NCBI GenBank assembly: GCA_002368175.1
Contig: AP018172.1
Coordinates: 4,276,001 to 4,340,000 of the forward strand
DNA: 64,000 nt
Reading direction: 5' to 3'
Source: Calothrix sp. NIES-2098
Lineage (GTDB): Bacteria; Cyanobacteriota; Cyanobacteriia; Cyanobacteriales; Nostocaceae
The notes under the pieces were generated by a model. The model was not told the DNA's origin and searched no databases. It saw only the letters and a list, made by a program, of their open reading frames with translations. A program made the position numbers and the translations under genes. Within the stretch, counting starts at the first letter, position 1, and the number at the start of each line of letters is the position of its first letter. Shown here in pieces: positions 56,701-63,717 of this stretch.

Positions 56701-59700
56701 GCTCTGGTGATGTTAGTTTACGAGAAGCGATTCGTTTAGCTCAAGATGGTGATACCATTGCCTTTGCTTCGAGCTTGAACAAACAAGTAATTAAGCTAAC
56801 GCAAGGGGAAATACTCATCAATAAATCCCTAACTCTTAGCGGTCAAGGTGAGTTTGCTACGATTATCAGTGGCAATCAGCAACATCGAATTTTCACCATA
56901 GATGATGGTAACGCCAATCAACAGAGTCAGGTAGAGTTATTTAGTATTGGACTGACAGGTGGTAAAGTCACAGATAATGGTGGGGCAATTTGGAACAAAG
57001 AAAACCTGAGCCTTACTAACACCACCCTCAACCACAACCAAGCTGGTAATTTTGGCGGAGCGATTTGGAACGACAAGGGAACCATTACTATTGAAAATAG
57101 CGGTATATATCAAAACACAGCAGTCCAAGCTGGTGGAGCGATCGCTAACAGCGGTACTCTCAGTTTAAATCTTACTGACATCGACCGCAATACCACCACA
57201 GGCAAAGGTGGCGGCATCTATAACACTGGTACATTCACTTTGCGTTCTAGTACAATTAATGACAATATTGCAGGCGCATACATCAGTATTGAAAATGGTA
57301 AACCCAGCTTCGAGCTTGAAAGTGCTGGTACAGGTGGTGGTATCTTCAGTGAAGGCGGCAAAGTTAGCCTGATTGACGGCGAAATGAACCATAACGCAGC
57401 GGCGCTGTTTGGTGGTGCGATCGCGATGAATCAAGGACAATTAATCGTAGAAAATAGTTCGATTCTTAAGAACTTAGCCCAAACCGGAGCCGGAATTAGC
57501 ATTGTTAGCGGCAATGCCAGTATTGTTAATAGCACCATTACCTTGAATGAAACTACACAACAGGGAGGAGGAATCTATGGCGATCGCTCCAACATTAACA
57601 TGTTCAACAGCACCTTAGTTTATAATCGTGCGATTAACGATTCCCCAACTACAAACGGTGCAGGAATTCATCTCCAAGGCGGACAACTCTTACTAGCAAA
57701 TAGCATTATTGCCAAAAATACCACCACTCCCATCGGCGGAACTCCTGTATCTACAGATGTGGTTAATCAAAACCAAGCACAAATCCTCACTTTAGGTAGC
57801 AATATTGTTGAAGATGGTAGCGTCACAGGTAACGGCGTGCTGAATGTCGATCCGCAATTAGCACCTCTGCAAGAGATTAATTATGCTTGGGTTTATCCCT
57901 TGTTGTTGAATAGTCCAGCCAAGGACAAAGGAGAAAATGGACTGCGTCCGGTTGATTTAGGAGATTTGGATGCAGATGGCAATACTGGTGAAGCGATATT
58001 AGTAGATGGACGAGGTAGCGATCGCCTGAGTGGAAATAAGATTGACTTAGGTGCTTACGAAATTCAACAGCCCCAAACCACAGTTAACGAAGAGATTATT
58101 GACTGGGTTCGAGGTGACATCCTGATTATTGATGACTTAGAAACTAGAGAAGCAGATATCTATAGTCTATATAAACTACCGGAACAAGGTGAATTAACCT
58201 TCACGCTTGATGAAGTCACTCAAAAACTGACCCAAACTTTCGATAGTGACAATCCTGTACTGTTGCGGGGAATAGATTTGCGCAATGGTATCTTAGAGTA
58301 CACTCACAATGGCACCAGTAAAGACGGCAGCCTAGAATTAATTAATCTCAAAGACGGCAGCATCATTCGATTAGTATTTAGTTTGACAAACAAAGCTCCA
58401 GAAGTAAAACAAGCGATCGCTGACCAAGCCATCAATGAGCAACAAGAATTTACTATTGAAATACCTGGGAATATCTTTGATGATGCCGATATGTTTCTGA
58501 ATGATGATGTTTCCCAAGGAGATATCGATCCAGAAGATAGATCGAATGAGGATAATACTGGTGCGCCTAGAAGTGATAGCCTGACCTACTCTGCTACCCT
58601 TGCTGATGGTAGTCCGCTTCCTAAATGGTTATCTTTTGATGCTGTAAATCTGAGATTTGTTGGTAAGGCTAGTTTTGCAGATATAGGTACGTTAGAAATT
58701 CGGCTCACCGCCACTGATGAGCGTAATGCCCAAACTAGCACAACCTTCCGCCTAATCGTTAACCAGACTACACCTAGTTTGGAACTGTCTGCACCTGTGG
58801 CCAACATACTGCAACGCAAAGGCGATTTCGAGAACTCTAGTTTGCAGTTCACCTTAACAGGTAAAAATGTCCAACAAAAGGTAATTAACGAAGTCGGTTT
58901 CTTTGTTGTCGATGATGCTCAAGGACGCATTGGCGACTTATTTCCCAATTCTCCAGGCTACTTGCAAGCAGCTCTACTACGCGCTCAGGTAATTTTCTCC
59001 GTGCTTCCTGATGATTTTGTTCCCAATCCTACACGTATTCTAAAAAACATTGCCGGACAGTTCTTATCTTTCTACCTAATTCAAGATGGCAGTACAGATG
59101 ATGTCATTAACGATCCCACCCAAGCTTATAAAGTTCTGTTCGGTTCAAACCAAGATGGTGGAAGCGTGTTGCAAGTTAGCAGTATAGATCTCAATAGTTT
59201 ACAACTCACCTTTAATGACCAACTTGCTAATAATAGCCAAGGGAATATAACGCTGACAATTAGCCAAAATGACTCGAAAGCACCGATTGGAACTAGCCTT
59301 CAAGGTCAACACGAGCGTGAGATCGTAGATTTGAGCGATTATGTTGGGCAAACCCTAATTGCTCGGTTCCCAATTATCAAGAGTGAAGCTGCTTTTAATA
59401 ACACTGTAGGCTTCTACCGCATTGAAAATCCTCAAGGTACGGTTATTGATCCCACCACTGGTCAGTCGTTTAATCCAGGAGATGCGGGTTATACTCTGGC
59501 TGCCATTCGCAATAGTCAAGCTTATGGTATCAGCTTCGATCGCCATAGTCAGGGTGTGAGTGCTAAGTGGCAAGGCGGATATTTGTACGTACCTTACATC
59601 ATTGCTAACGGCACAATAGCCCAGCTACTTGATGACAATACTAATAATGACTCGCTAGTCTACTTTATTTATAGGCAAGCCAATCCAGATAAAGTAGATC

Positions 59701-60014
59701 ACATTCGCCTATTAGGAGATAACACCTGGGGCTTTGAAGATCTGCCTCAAGGAGGAGACTTAGATTTTAACGATATGGTGATTTCTCTATTTTTCCAAGA
59801 CTCAGAAATATCTTTTGATATCATGCCAGCAGTAGAAGATGTTTCGCTGAATCCTGAGGAATCGAGCCAATCTTTAACTCAATCTCCAATCACCTCTATG
59901 CAAGATACTCAAGAAAGTAGCTCGAATCTGTTATCCCAACCTCAAGTTAATTACCTTTCTAGCGAACTAGATGATGCATTACTACCAGAAGTATTACAGA
60001 AAGCTAAGGTTTAA
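44703..60014 (+). CDS. Giant DUF4347 / filamentous-adhesin / DUF4114 surface protein
   Basis: 5103 aa in one uninterrupted frame. Domains in order: DUF4347 at about 109-255 (LIFVDTSIADSQ, AIHLVTHGAAGEIFLGN, ADILLYGCDIAQGEIGQQF); a long beta-helix adhesin region of LktA/FHA type at about 270-3250, with near-regular 108-aa modules around 1880-2560 (GGSVVLNEINLPVAAFISNQ); a parallel beta-helix with CSLREA-like DLTLREAIN at about 3270-3640; Ig-like putative domains at about 3690-3980 (ATLDDGSPFPSWLTFDSQTL); a second DVSLREAIR beta-helix at 3985-4455; further Ig-like sequence; and DUF4114 at about 4900-5035 (FEDLPQGGDLDFNDMVISLF). No classical signal peptide. Likely exported and used in adhesion, biofilm or cell-cell contact; the export route is not clear. 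Confidence 0.88.
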   Translation: MAIDSSANPINSSLLPDFSHNFGAFFTNPDPYNLGETLWSLNPAAHTFISPVFSESEAKNTDSAVTQTQDPLTGQALFGSLLLSEPTWDLANFEQSQQPENKITAPIEQLIFVDTSIADSQRWLENASQTTKVIFLNGNDELTQIDQTLAQYHDISAIHLVTHGAAGEIFLGNQLLNADTLANYASSFQNWQTTLTSDADILLYGCDIAQGEIGQQFVQQLSDLTGADVAASTDLTGNNLLGGNWTLEYETGAIEHQSFAIQNYQSVLGLAEVSVSAEGVLKFTDRTPDLIPNVININSIANTIVSLGQVFLSYDYAVDTVNLNPSSDLNLEIRADGKLYIQDKNSQIIFQKETNNSYNSAITRIDANTVKVALSSISKIDINTDESKSLLFQGLNAFSSVADDKITFVNGFKQLSKAVNFSINGGVGTDTVIFNANTTLLTQGGNLDIQAEKITVQEGATISTRQVSEEFGSSGDSGSITFSGVTIDIQQNAEIIASSSTNTSYKSGDVKFLVVDERNLTDLLAGFGGFGTFNDAKISIGTKSVLDGNNIILDAQAKGLSGEQVSVIEKNAGKAVRLIADLLADIPAAIKAQNSTAIVDLGNYSRIYSTGEVKITSTAQADSTVAVTIKDGSTITNQFSIVLALSEATAKTLVGEGVYISSIGNVQLTSNATTIASSKARVSRNLGQAPIDNQTKAISIATAQTKAISNTIVAKNAIITSNGNVNITALGTNNNATAAETGSYEDGQFGLTLSVGVADSDIRAEVNGQITAKAKGAGKNVYVFAPNNAVDVDRDTISLGEAHQWRTGDRAIYRNHDPNDIYSTNRSIGNLVDGNTYYVIVDANQPSLVKLAKTLEDAKTGKAIDLRAIEFGQFGKGHQLELENVTTGIGIRAKLNSEESNTAEVGIGGGGLLDKIINFQETLVPALRSSEKIKKFLQEKTPGINKITDKVFTGQAGSSNSNSDWSLAGSFAVGSTDHKVQVTIGSTAILKSEKNIDIKAEQIDVPTIGAASGIEKKEGANKDTAVSTAISLGLYNNNVQTVIEGNSQLDAQQAISIESKTYYPLIFDQFSNLNITYPNEVSKKLREQRFQEASQRGYALPDYMGAFVEAKSFPTTDFSAPGAKKPWNSWTKASSESDKLGIAGAINFFKFDNTTETLINSGAKINQDSNYSSDNQSVNVKALTTGTFVNVTGNPFKPVGGANDNGGVGGSIYGSLFNNITIAKVDSGALINTGIYGGLTVDATTKITSVNFVYSGSRGKTFAVNGTVAVNLYDSVTMAQVASGAKVTGGFLTVNALDDTNYWNIVGGALLGQNVGIGASVAITDMDRNTFALIGVPDEQTTNILNSSKFNRTPTPVTPGQTVLNLAGALKVQAKNDGDNFDISLAASIVYQSSTDAEKAGDIQKQASGVSDDVLEGQSVPSQAQASNSNGKIGNDQGNQGKFGLGVSGDVSIHTITDNVFAYINDFSANDAQDSIIASQIDVNSNNDTNFFSLAGSVAFASSQQGNSAGIAGSFASNSLNGATRAYVNSNNKIIPINETFDPQKVVDFNNDTINLGNHRFSTGYAVVYYETGFSSIGGLSDGQTYYVIVDPNERQFIKLAASLDDAKAGKAIDLSAPQFSFLLGNADRLESIQGQLAVNANNRARIISITAGGSGAPNQNGVAVAGSVSLNFMNYQTTAFIDRVRGTVEGSQINVNAKDESKVIAIAGSLGLGGKAGFGAAISFNKVDNSVTATINRSDLRTRLTSINLTATNNSEIRGYVGSLGISTGDQGLGAAGTLAVNLITGKTDAAFLDSKANGSQGLPQITINATDTAFIQSIAGAIGASSANGLGAAAAYNSSDRTTTARVEGSQTQLTVKDLSIKANAKSKIESKSVGVGGGKEAGLAGSASINVIKNGVDAHIKDLLATTTNPTPIDAITLTLTAQDESSINSLAGSIAGAQTAAIGAAVAINEIGDNNKGVQAYIDNSVIKTYTSSTTAQFTGNIETIALGGSGANNFALGGSVAINNINNPVLASIRNQSQVTVTGGSLSLEATDKSTIQALGGGVAGSSQAAVGATVVKNLIGNDGARGIQANIDNATVTSNKDAIAIKAQSSAKIETTGIGGAGAGNFALGGSVVLNEIALPVVAFISNQAKVTGSKDISLIATQNSNISVKSGGIAGAGNSAVGAAVATNKIKSNGIQAYINQATVESTSGKVELTATFSGEIKAAGVGGSGAGTFALGGSVVLNEINLPVAAFISNQAKVTASSNILLSATQNSNISALSGGVAGAGGSAVGAALATNKISGDGVQAYINNATVESKSSQVELMATSSGQINAIGIGGAGAGTFAAGGSVILNEINLPVAAYITNQAKVTATQQVRLNALENSKISAIAGGVALSGTGAVGAALATNKISGNGVQAYIDGGTVSSKSSFVIVFAQSIAKIEALTLGGAGDTVASVGASVSLNEISNPVTVRIGGNAVIEAGTDITVRDENNATIIAKAGGAAVSGGGAAGAALTTNNINRNTKAVVENTSSLKAGTYVQIAAQGTSNLESKAIGVGVGLGAVGLGGSVSKNDVNGTVEAYVTDSAKIQSGTSLDIKAEQTTNFSNKVGGLGGGLFAGVGGVYCNNIINTTTQAYANGTVNLTVGSNLSINANSVVKSGTVEAYVGGAGAIGGAGAKLDITSNNKTTAYIGSNVEIAKAGNVDVYATSDSTLKSFAIGGAAGVLAAGIVQVDLKETGSTEAYLDNGIKIGSSTDSNQRPRDLVVRAIANNTLEGNTTGATAGVANGSGSLTNITATPTVKAWIGDNARIYLNKDAVVRAFANGSIQGEAWGANLSLGVAGGQSTATVEWKPTIEVTIGQGSIFDVVGNIEIASFNNHLSNSDFGTANANNQAKVAATATSSNGSLGGTLTGASAKTTINVTQKTQVKDNVQFKAGRNIDLLAQSYNPVDANATGGSSGLLAKGSAEAKVDITNNVTVETLTNVQLNSTSGNISLRSTSNNRTKDNDSNESNTVIALGGAAGVAADGGTQVILREYNRTNTSLGLNNRLIAAGAIVIDADYIGDFNVKSRQEILTGGVSTNQSQAEIIIDSLTKTDISSNAQVEGKKISIKAQDSSSNIFAKADAESKTLAATTRATAKIATNLNANTNIGSNSIFKAPEAVTITTRQSDVRSKADAYAYRQGLPRPEDTTIFSWIDKKLKGDSSATLEAISDNNQLTKATLNFGSEVKVISGDFSYFARIYSSANNYQKNSKTGGISGQESQKGNQNNTENVTGKTQYTRWFVVDNSGDEENGNFEPGDLTLREAINLTSGINSNLITFANAIQQIQLTREISYVPTRQPVTIDGGTQQVEIKGSNQNRIFTVESYQTLTLKNLFLTEGKADNGGLIYNRGTLNIINSVLRGGKATGKGGGIFNYGSLNLINSVVTGNTSDIGGGINNIRDLFINNSVIASNFANFISGINSDEENSASYRVSIQNSTIVGNGGNEGGAKDIQLFISYTGKTQPKDRDTTIIANNIILSNRNNSDDKIFYLRNYINSVVFKPEDANAVITNNLINSPYRFNIDYSPNIFQSNWVYGDPALENIRVEKFGASFYVPIIYNPYSPAVNKGNNNYVPKDTFDLDGDGNTNEPIPVDQRGKQRVYDGTVDIGAQEYQPGANNATQALAAPTTLLAVQPAALAATPTTTTLTTPVLAESIQPLSLQSLPIEKVLIAPVAQISLERGEIWEISGITSDNYEDIFAFNQLPSQGIIEFIIDGETRKITRSLSDPNPDLISNADLRRGELVYIHNGSHKQDSFEILNQTQGSPARFDININNTAPILSVSIKEQVAIENEEFEFALPGDTFYDADWEVGDKLTYKAELSDGTPLPTWLKFDSEAGVFWGTPSDRDLNLLEIQVTATDESGASVSSKFYLRIDHNFFIDRQIRPNTPFNYHFESDPDFTYTATLDDGSPFPSWLTFDSQTLTFSGTPTAKDVGLLYIKVTATDNQGYKLDDTFTLEVANWIVDNATDEDDGDVSSGDVSLREAIRLAQDGDTIAFASSLNKQVIKLTQGEILINKSLTLSGQGEFATIISGNQQHRIFTIDDGNANQQSQVELFSIGLTGGKVTDNGGAIWNKENLSLTNTTLNHNQAGNFGGAIWNDKGTITIENSGIYQNTAVQAGGAIANSGTLSLNLTDIDRNTTTGKGGGIYNTGTFTLRSSTINDNIAGAYISIENGKPSFELESAGTGGGIFSEGGKVSLIDGEMNHNAAALFGGAIAMNQGQLIVENSSILKNLAQTGAGISIVSGNASIVNSTITLNETTQQGGGIYGDRSNINMFNSTLVYNRAINDSPTTNGAGIHLQGGQLLLANSIIAKNTTTPIGGTPVSTDVVNQNQAQILTLGSNIVEDGSVTGNGVLNVDPQLAPLQEINYAWVYPLLLNSPAKDKGENGLRPVDLGDLDADGNTGEAILVDGRGSDRLSGNKIDLGAYEIQQPQTTVNEEIIDWVRGDILIIDDLETREADIYSLYKLPEQGELTFTLDEVTQKLTQTFDSDNPVLLRGIDLRNGILEYTHNGTSKDGSLELINLKDGSIIRLVFSLTNKAPEVKQAIADQAINEQQEFTIEIPGNIFDDADMFLNDDVSQGDIDPEDRSNEDNTGAPRSDSLTYSATLADGSPLPKWLSFDAVNLRFVGKASFADIGTLEIRLTATDERNAQTSTTFRLIVNQTTPSLELSAPVANILQRKGDFENSSLQFTLTGKNVQQKVINEVGFFVVDDAQGRIGDLFPNSPGYLQAALLRAQVIFSVLPDDFVPNPTRILKNIAGQFLSFYLIQDGSTDDVINDPTQAYKVLFGSNQDGGSVLQVSSIDLNSLQLTFNDQLANNSQGNITLTISQNDSKAPIGTSLQGQHEREIVDLSDYVGQTLIARFPIIKSEAAFNNTVGFYRIENPQGTVIDPTTGQSFNPGDAGYTLAAIRNSQAYGISFDRHSQGVSAKWQGGYLYVPYIIANGTIAQLLDDNTNNDSLVYFIYRQANPDKVDHIRLLGDNTWGFEDLPQGGDLDFNDMVISLFFQDSEISFDIMPAVEDVSLNPEESSQSLTQSPITSMQDTQESSSNLLSQPQVNYLSSELDDALLPEVLQKAKV

Positions 60015-60047
60015 TAAAGGCTACCTCTTCAGCTTGTAAGTAATTGC

Positions 60048-60069
60048 AGCCCACAAATGTGGGCTTTTT
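60048..60069 (+). terminator. Intrinsic terminator of the giant gene
   Basis: AGCCCACA-AA-TGTGGGCT followed by TTTTT, starting 33 bp after the stop. Strong GC-rich 8-bp stem and T tract. Confidence 0.9.
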
Positions 60070-60088
60070 ACTTTATGTTTTCATTCCT

Positions 60089-60619
60089 CTAATGCAACAC
60101 ATATAAAGAATCATTAGGTTGCCATTCTGCACGGGGGAGAGTGTAGTAAACTACATCGTGGCTGTAATAACGGGTATGTTTTTGGTATTTCATACCGACT
60201 TTTTCAATTACCCGCACTGAAGCAATGTTTTCTGGATGAGCGATCGCTACTATTTGCTCTAATTTCGCTTCCCAAAAACCGTATTTTAACGTCGCTTGCG
60301 CCGCTTCCGTTGCCAGCCCCATGTTCCAATAAGACTTGTCAAATACATAACCTAGTTCCACCTCTGGGGTATCTGCCAAAAAACCGAGTCCGCAACGACC
60401 AATCATCTTACCCGTTGCTTTGTCTACTACAGCCCACATCCCTAAGTTGTGTTCTTGCCATTGCCGAATATGATTGCATAAGCTGTTCTGCGTCTGTTCT
60501 GCTGTTCTTGGCGATAGATACTTCATGATTTCTGTATCAGTGTAGATGCGCAACAGGTCATCGAAATCATCTAGCGTGAAGTGCCTCAATCGCAGTCGCA
60601 AAGTTTCTATCTCAGGCAT
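60089..60619 (-). CDS. GNAT family N-acetyltransferase (RimJ/RimL-type)
   Basis: 176 aa from ATG 60617-60619 (MPEIETLRLRLRHFTLDDFD); the TTG-led extension to 60640 is rejected. RimJ/RimL-like motifs: TLRLRLRHFTLDDFDDLLRI, MIGRCGLGFLADTPEVELGY (strand 4), GLATEAAQATLKYGFWE (acetyl-CoA P-loop) and ENIASVRVIEKVGMKYQKHT. It transfers acetyl from acetyl-CoA to an unknown amine. It converges with the giant gene. Confidence 0.88.
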   Translation of the reverse strand: MPEIETLRLRLRHFTLDDFDDLLRIYTDTEIMKYLSPRTAEQTQNSLCNHIRQWQEHNLGMWAVVDKATGKMIGRCGLGFLADTPEVELGYVFDKSYWNMGLATEAAQATLKYGFWEAKLEQIVAIAHPENIASVRVIEKVGMKYQKHTRYYSHDVVYYTLPRAEWQPNDSLYVLH

Positions 60620-60842
60620 GGTGTCAACAACAAAAATCAATATGATGCTCTAACTATGAGCGCTTCCCCATTCTTCCAAGCATATTACATACAATTTTGT
60701 CGATCTGAAAATCATTGACAGTTATTTTTGCCTTTCGCACTTGCCGATGCGTTTGGATTAATTTTAGTGCGTTAAAACTACTTCTGAGGCTTTGTCTACA
60801 CTATAACTTGACTAAAGCCTTGAAAAACTAGTACAGCATCGC

Positions 60843-61562
60843 ATGTCTAAAAAGCCTTCCCAAACTCCATACACCACCTCTAGCCATCACTCAGACAAAT
60901 GGCAGGAAAGAATCGCTCAAGTTGCGTATCGCTTTAACCGCCAGTATCAAAATCAACCGTTTGATTTACCGACAGAAGTGCAGGAAATGCCAATATTTCG
61001 AGATTGGATTACTGGCACGTTACCAGGAAGAATTGCTTCTTGCTTCTGGGAAATTGCTAAACCGCAAAAGAATCAGCACTGTTTAGACATTGGTTGCGGT
61101 GTCAGCTTTTTGATTTATCCTTGGCGCGATTGGCAAGCATACTTTTACGGTCAAGAAATTAGCATTGTAGCCAGAGATACGCTGAATTCCCGTGGTTCCC
61201 AGTTAAACTCCAAGCTGTTTAAAGGTGTGGAGTTAGGCCCGGCTCATCATTTAAACTATGCCGCAGATCGGTTTGATTTAGCGATCGCCACAGGATTTAG
61301 CTGCTATTTTCCTTTGGAATATTGGAGTGCTGTCTTGCTGGAAGTCAAGCGGGTATTAAAATATGGCGGACAGTTTGTATTTGACATCCTCAATCCCGAA
61401 CAGCCTCTAGCAGAAGATTGGGCTGTTCTGGAAACTTATTTAGGCGCAGAAGTATTTCTTGAGTCTATAGCTGAGTGGGAAAAAACAATTAAAGCTGCTG
61501 GGGCTAAAATTATCACCCGGCAATCAGGGGAATTATTTAATTTATACAAGGTGCAGTTTTGA
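60843..61562 (+). CDS. Class I SAM-dependent methyltransferase
   Basis: 239 aa. SAM-binding motif I LDIGCGVSFLIYPWRDW (about 79), post-I acidic end FYGQEISIVA, motif II-like RFDLAIATGFSCYFPLEYWS and motif III LLEVKRVLKYGGQFVFDILN. The N-terminal 75 residues (WQERIAQVAYRFNRQYQNQP) are typical of a cyanobacterial lineage. Substrate unknown. Confidence 0.8.
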   Translation: MSKKPSQTPYTTSSHHSDKWQERIAQVAYRFNRQYQNQPFDLPTEVQEMPIFRDWITGTLPGRIASCFWEIAKPQKNQHCLDIGCGVSFLIYPWRDWQAYFYGQEISIVARDTLNSRGSQLNSKLFKGVELGPAHHLNYAADRFDLAIATGFSCYFPLEYWSAVLLEVKRVLKYGGQFVFDILNPEQPLAEDWAVLETYLGAEVFLESIAEWEKTIKAAGAKIITRQSGELFNLYKVQF

Positions 61563-61756
61563 AACTGAGGATAATTAACCAAAGCATAGCTGCGACAATA
61601 TTTTTGAGAATGGAAGAAAATTCTCTTTAATAGCTGTTAGTCAAGGTAATCTGGAAAATTACTGCGATCGCTCAATCGGCAACCACAAATACAACAATAG
61701 AAACCCCCCAAATGGTGTAGCGAACTGTGTAGGTAGTTCATTATAATGCTCTTACT

Positions 61757-63637
61757 ATGAGCACCTACCCATCCCTCAAAAAATCTTACACACAATACCG
61801 TCGGCGTGACAATGACTGGCGGTTATTTTTGCGCTTAGTACCTTACGCCCGTCGTAGTGGAAAACTGCTATTGCTGTCAATGTCCTTACTCGTACCGATC
61901 GCTTTAGCTAATGCTGTACAACCACTATTAATTGGGCAGGCTATATCGCTCATCCGCAAAGAACCCAGCGTTTATGAGTTTCTCAGGAATCGTCCTTTGA
62001 TGCAAGGGCTAAATATCATCGAAGGATTGTTACTGATCGCTATTACTATCAGACTGATATTTACAGGTTTTCAAGGTTATCTCGTACAGAAGCTAGGACA
62101 ACAAATCACTGCGGTGATTCGTGAGGATTTATTTCATCATGTAACATCTTTATCTGTACGTTTTTTCGATCGGACACCTGTTGGTAAATTAATTACCAGA
62201 CTCACCAGCGATGTCGAAGCTTTAGGAGATGTATTTTCTACTGGGGCAATCGGCATTGTATCCGATTTGTTTTCTATGCTGGTGATTATCGGTTTGATGT
62301 TCTCTCTGCAATGGGAACTTGCATCTTTGTTGTTGGTGATGCTGTTACCCATCAGCTTGGTAGTTGTGTACTTGCAAAAAGAGTATCGCCAAGCGAATTA
62401 CAAAGCACGAGAAGAACTTTCAACGCTGAACTCCCAACTGCAAGAAAATATCGTTGGAATTAACGTAGTGCAATTGTTCCGGCGAGAGAAGTTTAATAGT
62501 GAATTGTTCCGCAATACCAACAAGCGTTACAAACAGCAAATCGATAAAACCATCTTTTACGATTCAGCAGTTTCCGCCATTTTAGAGTGGATTAGCTTAG
62601 TTGCGATCGCATCTGTGTTAGTTCTAGGCGGTTGGTTGCTGCTGGGTAAAAGTATTACTTTTGGGATTTTATCGGCATTTGTTTTATATGCCCAACAGTT
62701 ATTCGATCCTTTGCGGAATTTTGCAGAAAAATTCACGGTGATTCAAGCAGGTTTCACTGCTATTGAACGAGTCACCAACATTTTAGATGAACCGATAGAA
62801 ATCCGCGATCGCTATAATTCTCGCATCTCCATTTATGATGCTAAATTCGGCTATATAGACGAGGTTGTTGCTAATTTAGAATCTCCAGAACCTAACACTT
62901 TACCTCAATTAGGAGAAATCCGTTTTGAGCATGTCTGGTTTGCTTACAAAGACGATGATTATGTAATCAAAGATTTAGATTTCACTATTCATCCAGGCGA
63001 AAAAGTAGCATTAGTTGGGCCTACAGGTGCAGGTAAAAGTTCCATCATTCGGCTGTTGTGTCGCCTCTACGAACCCACCCAAGGACGCATTCTCGTTGAT
63101 GGTATAGATATTCGGGACTTACCACAAGCAGAATTACGGCGTTATTTGGCAGTAATTTTACAAGAAGGCTTTTTATTTGCAGGGGATGTTAAAAGTAATA
63201 TCTCCTTAGGAGACAAATATACTTTTGCAGAAATTCAACAAGCAGCACAACAAACTAATATCGATCGGTTTATTGAACTATTACCTCAAGGTTATGACAC
63301 TCAATTGCGAGAAAGAGGTACAAATATTTCTAGCGGACAAAAGCAACTTTTAGCCTTTGCACGGGCTGCTATTCGCAATCCCCAAATTTTGGTCTTGGAT
63401 GAAGCTACAGCTAGCTTAGATGTAGGCACAGAAGCTTTAATTCAAGAAGCATTAAACCAGCTTTTGATAGGACGTACTGCAATTATTATTGCTCACCGTT
63501 TATCGACAATTCGTAATGTCAATCGCATTTTTGTCTTAAAGCGAGGCGAACTGATAGAACAAGGAAGTCATGAAGAATTACTCCAACAAGGAGGAATGTA
63601 TGCGACGTTGCATAACTTACAAATGTTAGGAACTTAA
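61757..63637 (+). CDS. ABC exporter, fused permease and ATPase (MsbA/MDR type)
   Basis: 626 aa half-transporter that would work as a dimer. N-terminal membrane domain at about 30-345 with six helices (LLLLSMSLLVPIALANAVQP, DLFSMLVIIGLMFSLQWELA). The nucleotide-binding domain is at about 390-620: Walker A VGPTGAGKSSIIRL, Q-loop VILQEGFLFAGDV, signature ISSGQKQLLAFARA, Walker B ILVLDEATASLD, H-loop IIAHRLSTIRN. A roughly 40-residue linker before the NBD (ISIYDAKFGYIDEVVANLES) is longer than in MsbA. The exported lipid, drug or metabolite is unknown. Confidence 0.9.
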   Translation: MSTYPSLKKSYTQYRRRDNDWRLFLRLVPYARRSGKLLLLSMSLLVPIALANAVQPLLIGQAISLIRKEPSVYEFLRNRPLMQGLNIIEGLLLIAITIRLIFTGFQGYLVQKLGQQITAVIREDLFHHVTSLSVRFFDRTPVGKLITRLTSDVEALGDVFSTGAIGIVSDLFSMLVIIGLMFSLQWELASLLLVMLLPISLVVVYLQKEYRQANYKAREELSTLNSQLQENIVGINVVQLFRREKFNSELFRNTNKRYKQQIDKTIFYDSAVSAILEWISLVAIASVLVLGGWLLLGKSITFGILSAFVLYAQQLFDPLRNFAEKFTVIQAGFTAIERVTNILDEPIEIRDRYNSRISIYDAKFGYIDEVVANLESPEPNTLPQLGEIRFEHVWFAYKDDDYVIKDLDFTIHPGEKVALVGPTGAGKSSIIRLLCRLYEPTQGRILVDGIDIRDLPQAELRRYLAVILQEGFLFAGDVKSNISLGDKYTFAEIQQAAQQTNIDRFIELLPQGYDTQLRERGTNISSGQKQLLAFARAAIRNPQILVLDEATASLDVGTEALIQEALNQLLIGRTAIIIAHRLSTIRNVNRIFVLKRGELIEQGSHEELLQQGGMYATLHNLQMLGT

Positions 63638-63674
63638 ATAACTTTCAATGTATCAACAAAGCTTAAATTTTACT

Positions 63675-63704
63675 ATGGTGCGTTATGCATAAATAATGCA
63701 CCAT
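63675..63704. terminator. Hairpin between convergent genes
   Basis: ATGGTGCGTTAT and ATAATGCACCAT pair over 12 bp with one mismatch and a 6-base loop. Placed 37 bp after the ABC gene stop and 13 bp before the stop of the convergent minus-strand gene. No strong T tract. Confidence 0.45.
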
Positions 63705-63717
63705 GATATTTCCTTAA

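Noticed and set aside
44896..59573. Numerous minus-strand ORFs inside the giant adhesin gene
   Set aside because: All are short antisense shadows of a single 15.3-kb coding frame with clear domain content.
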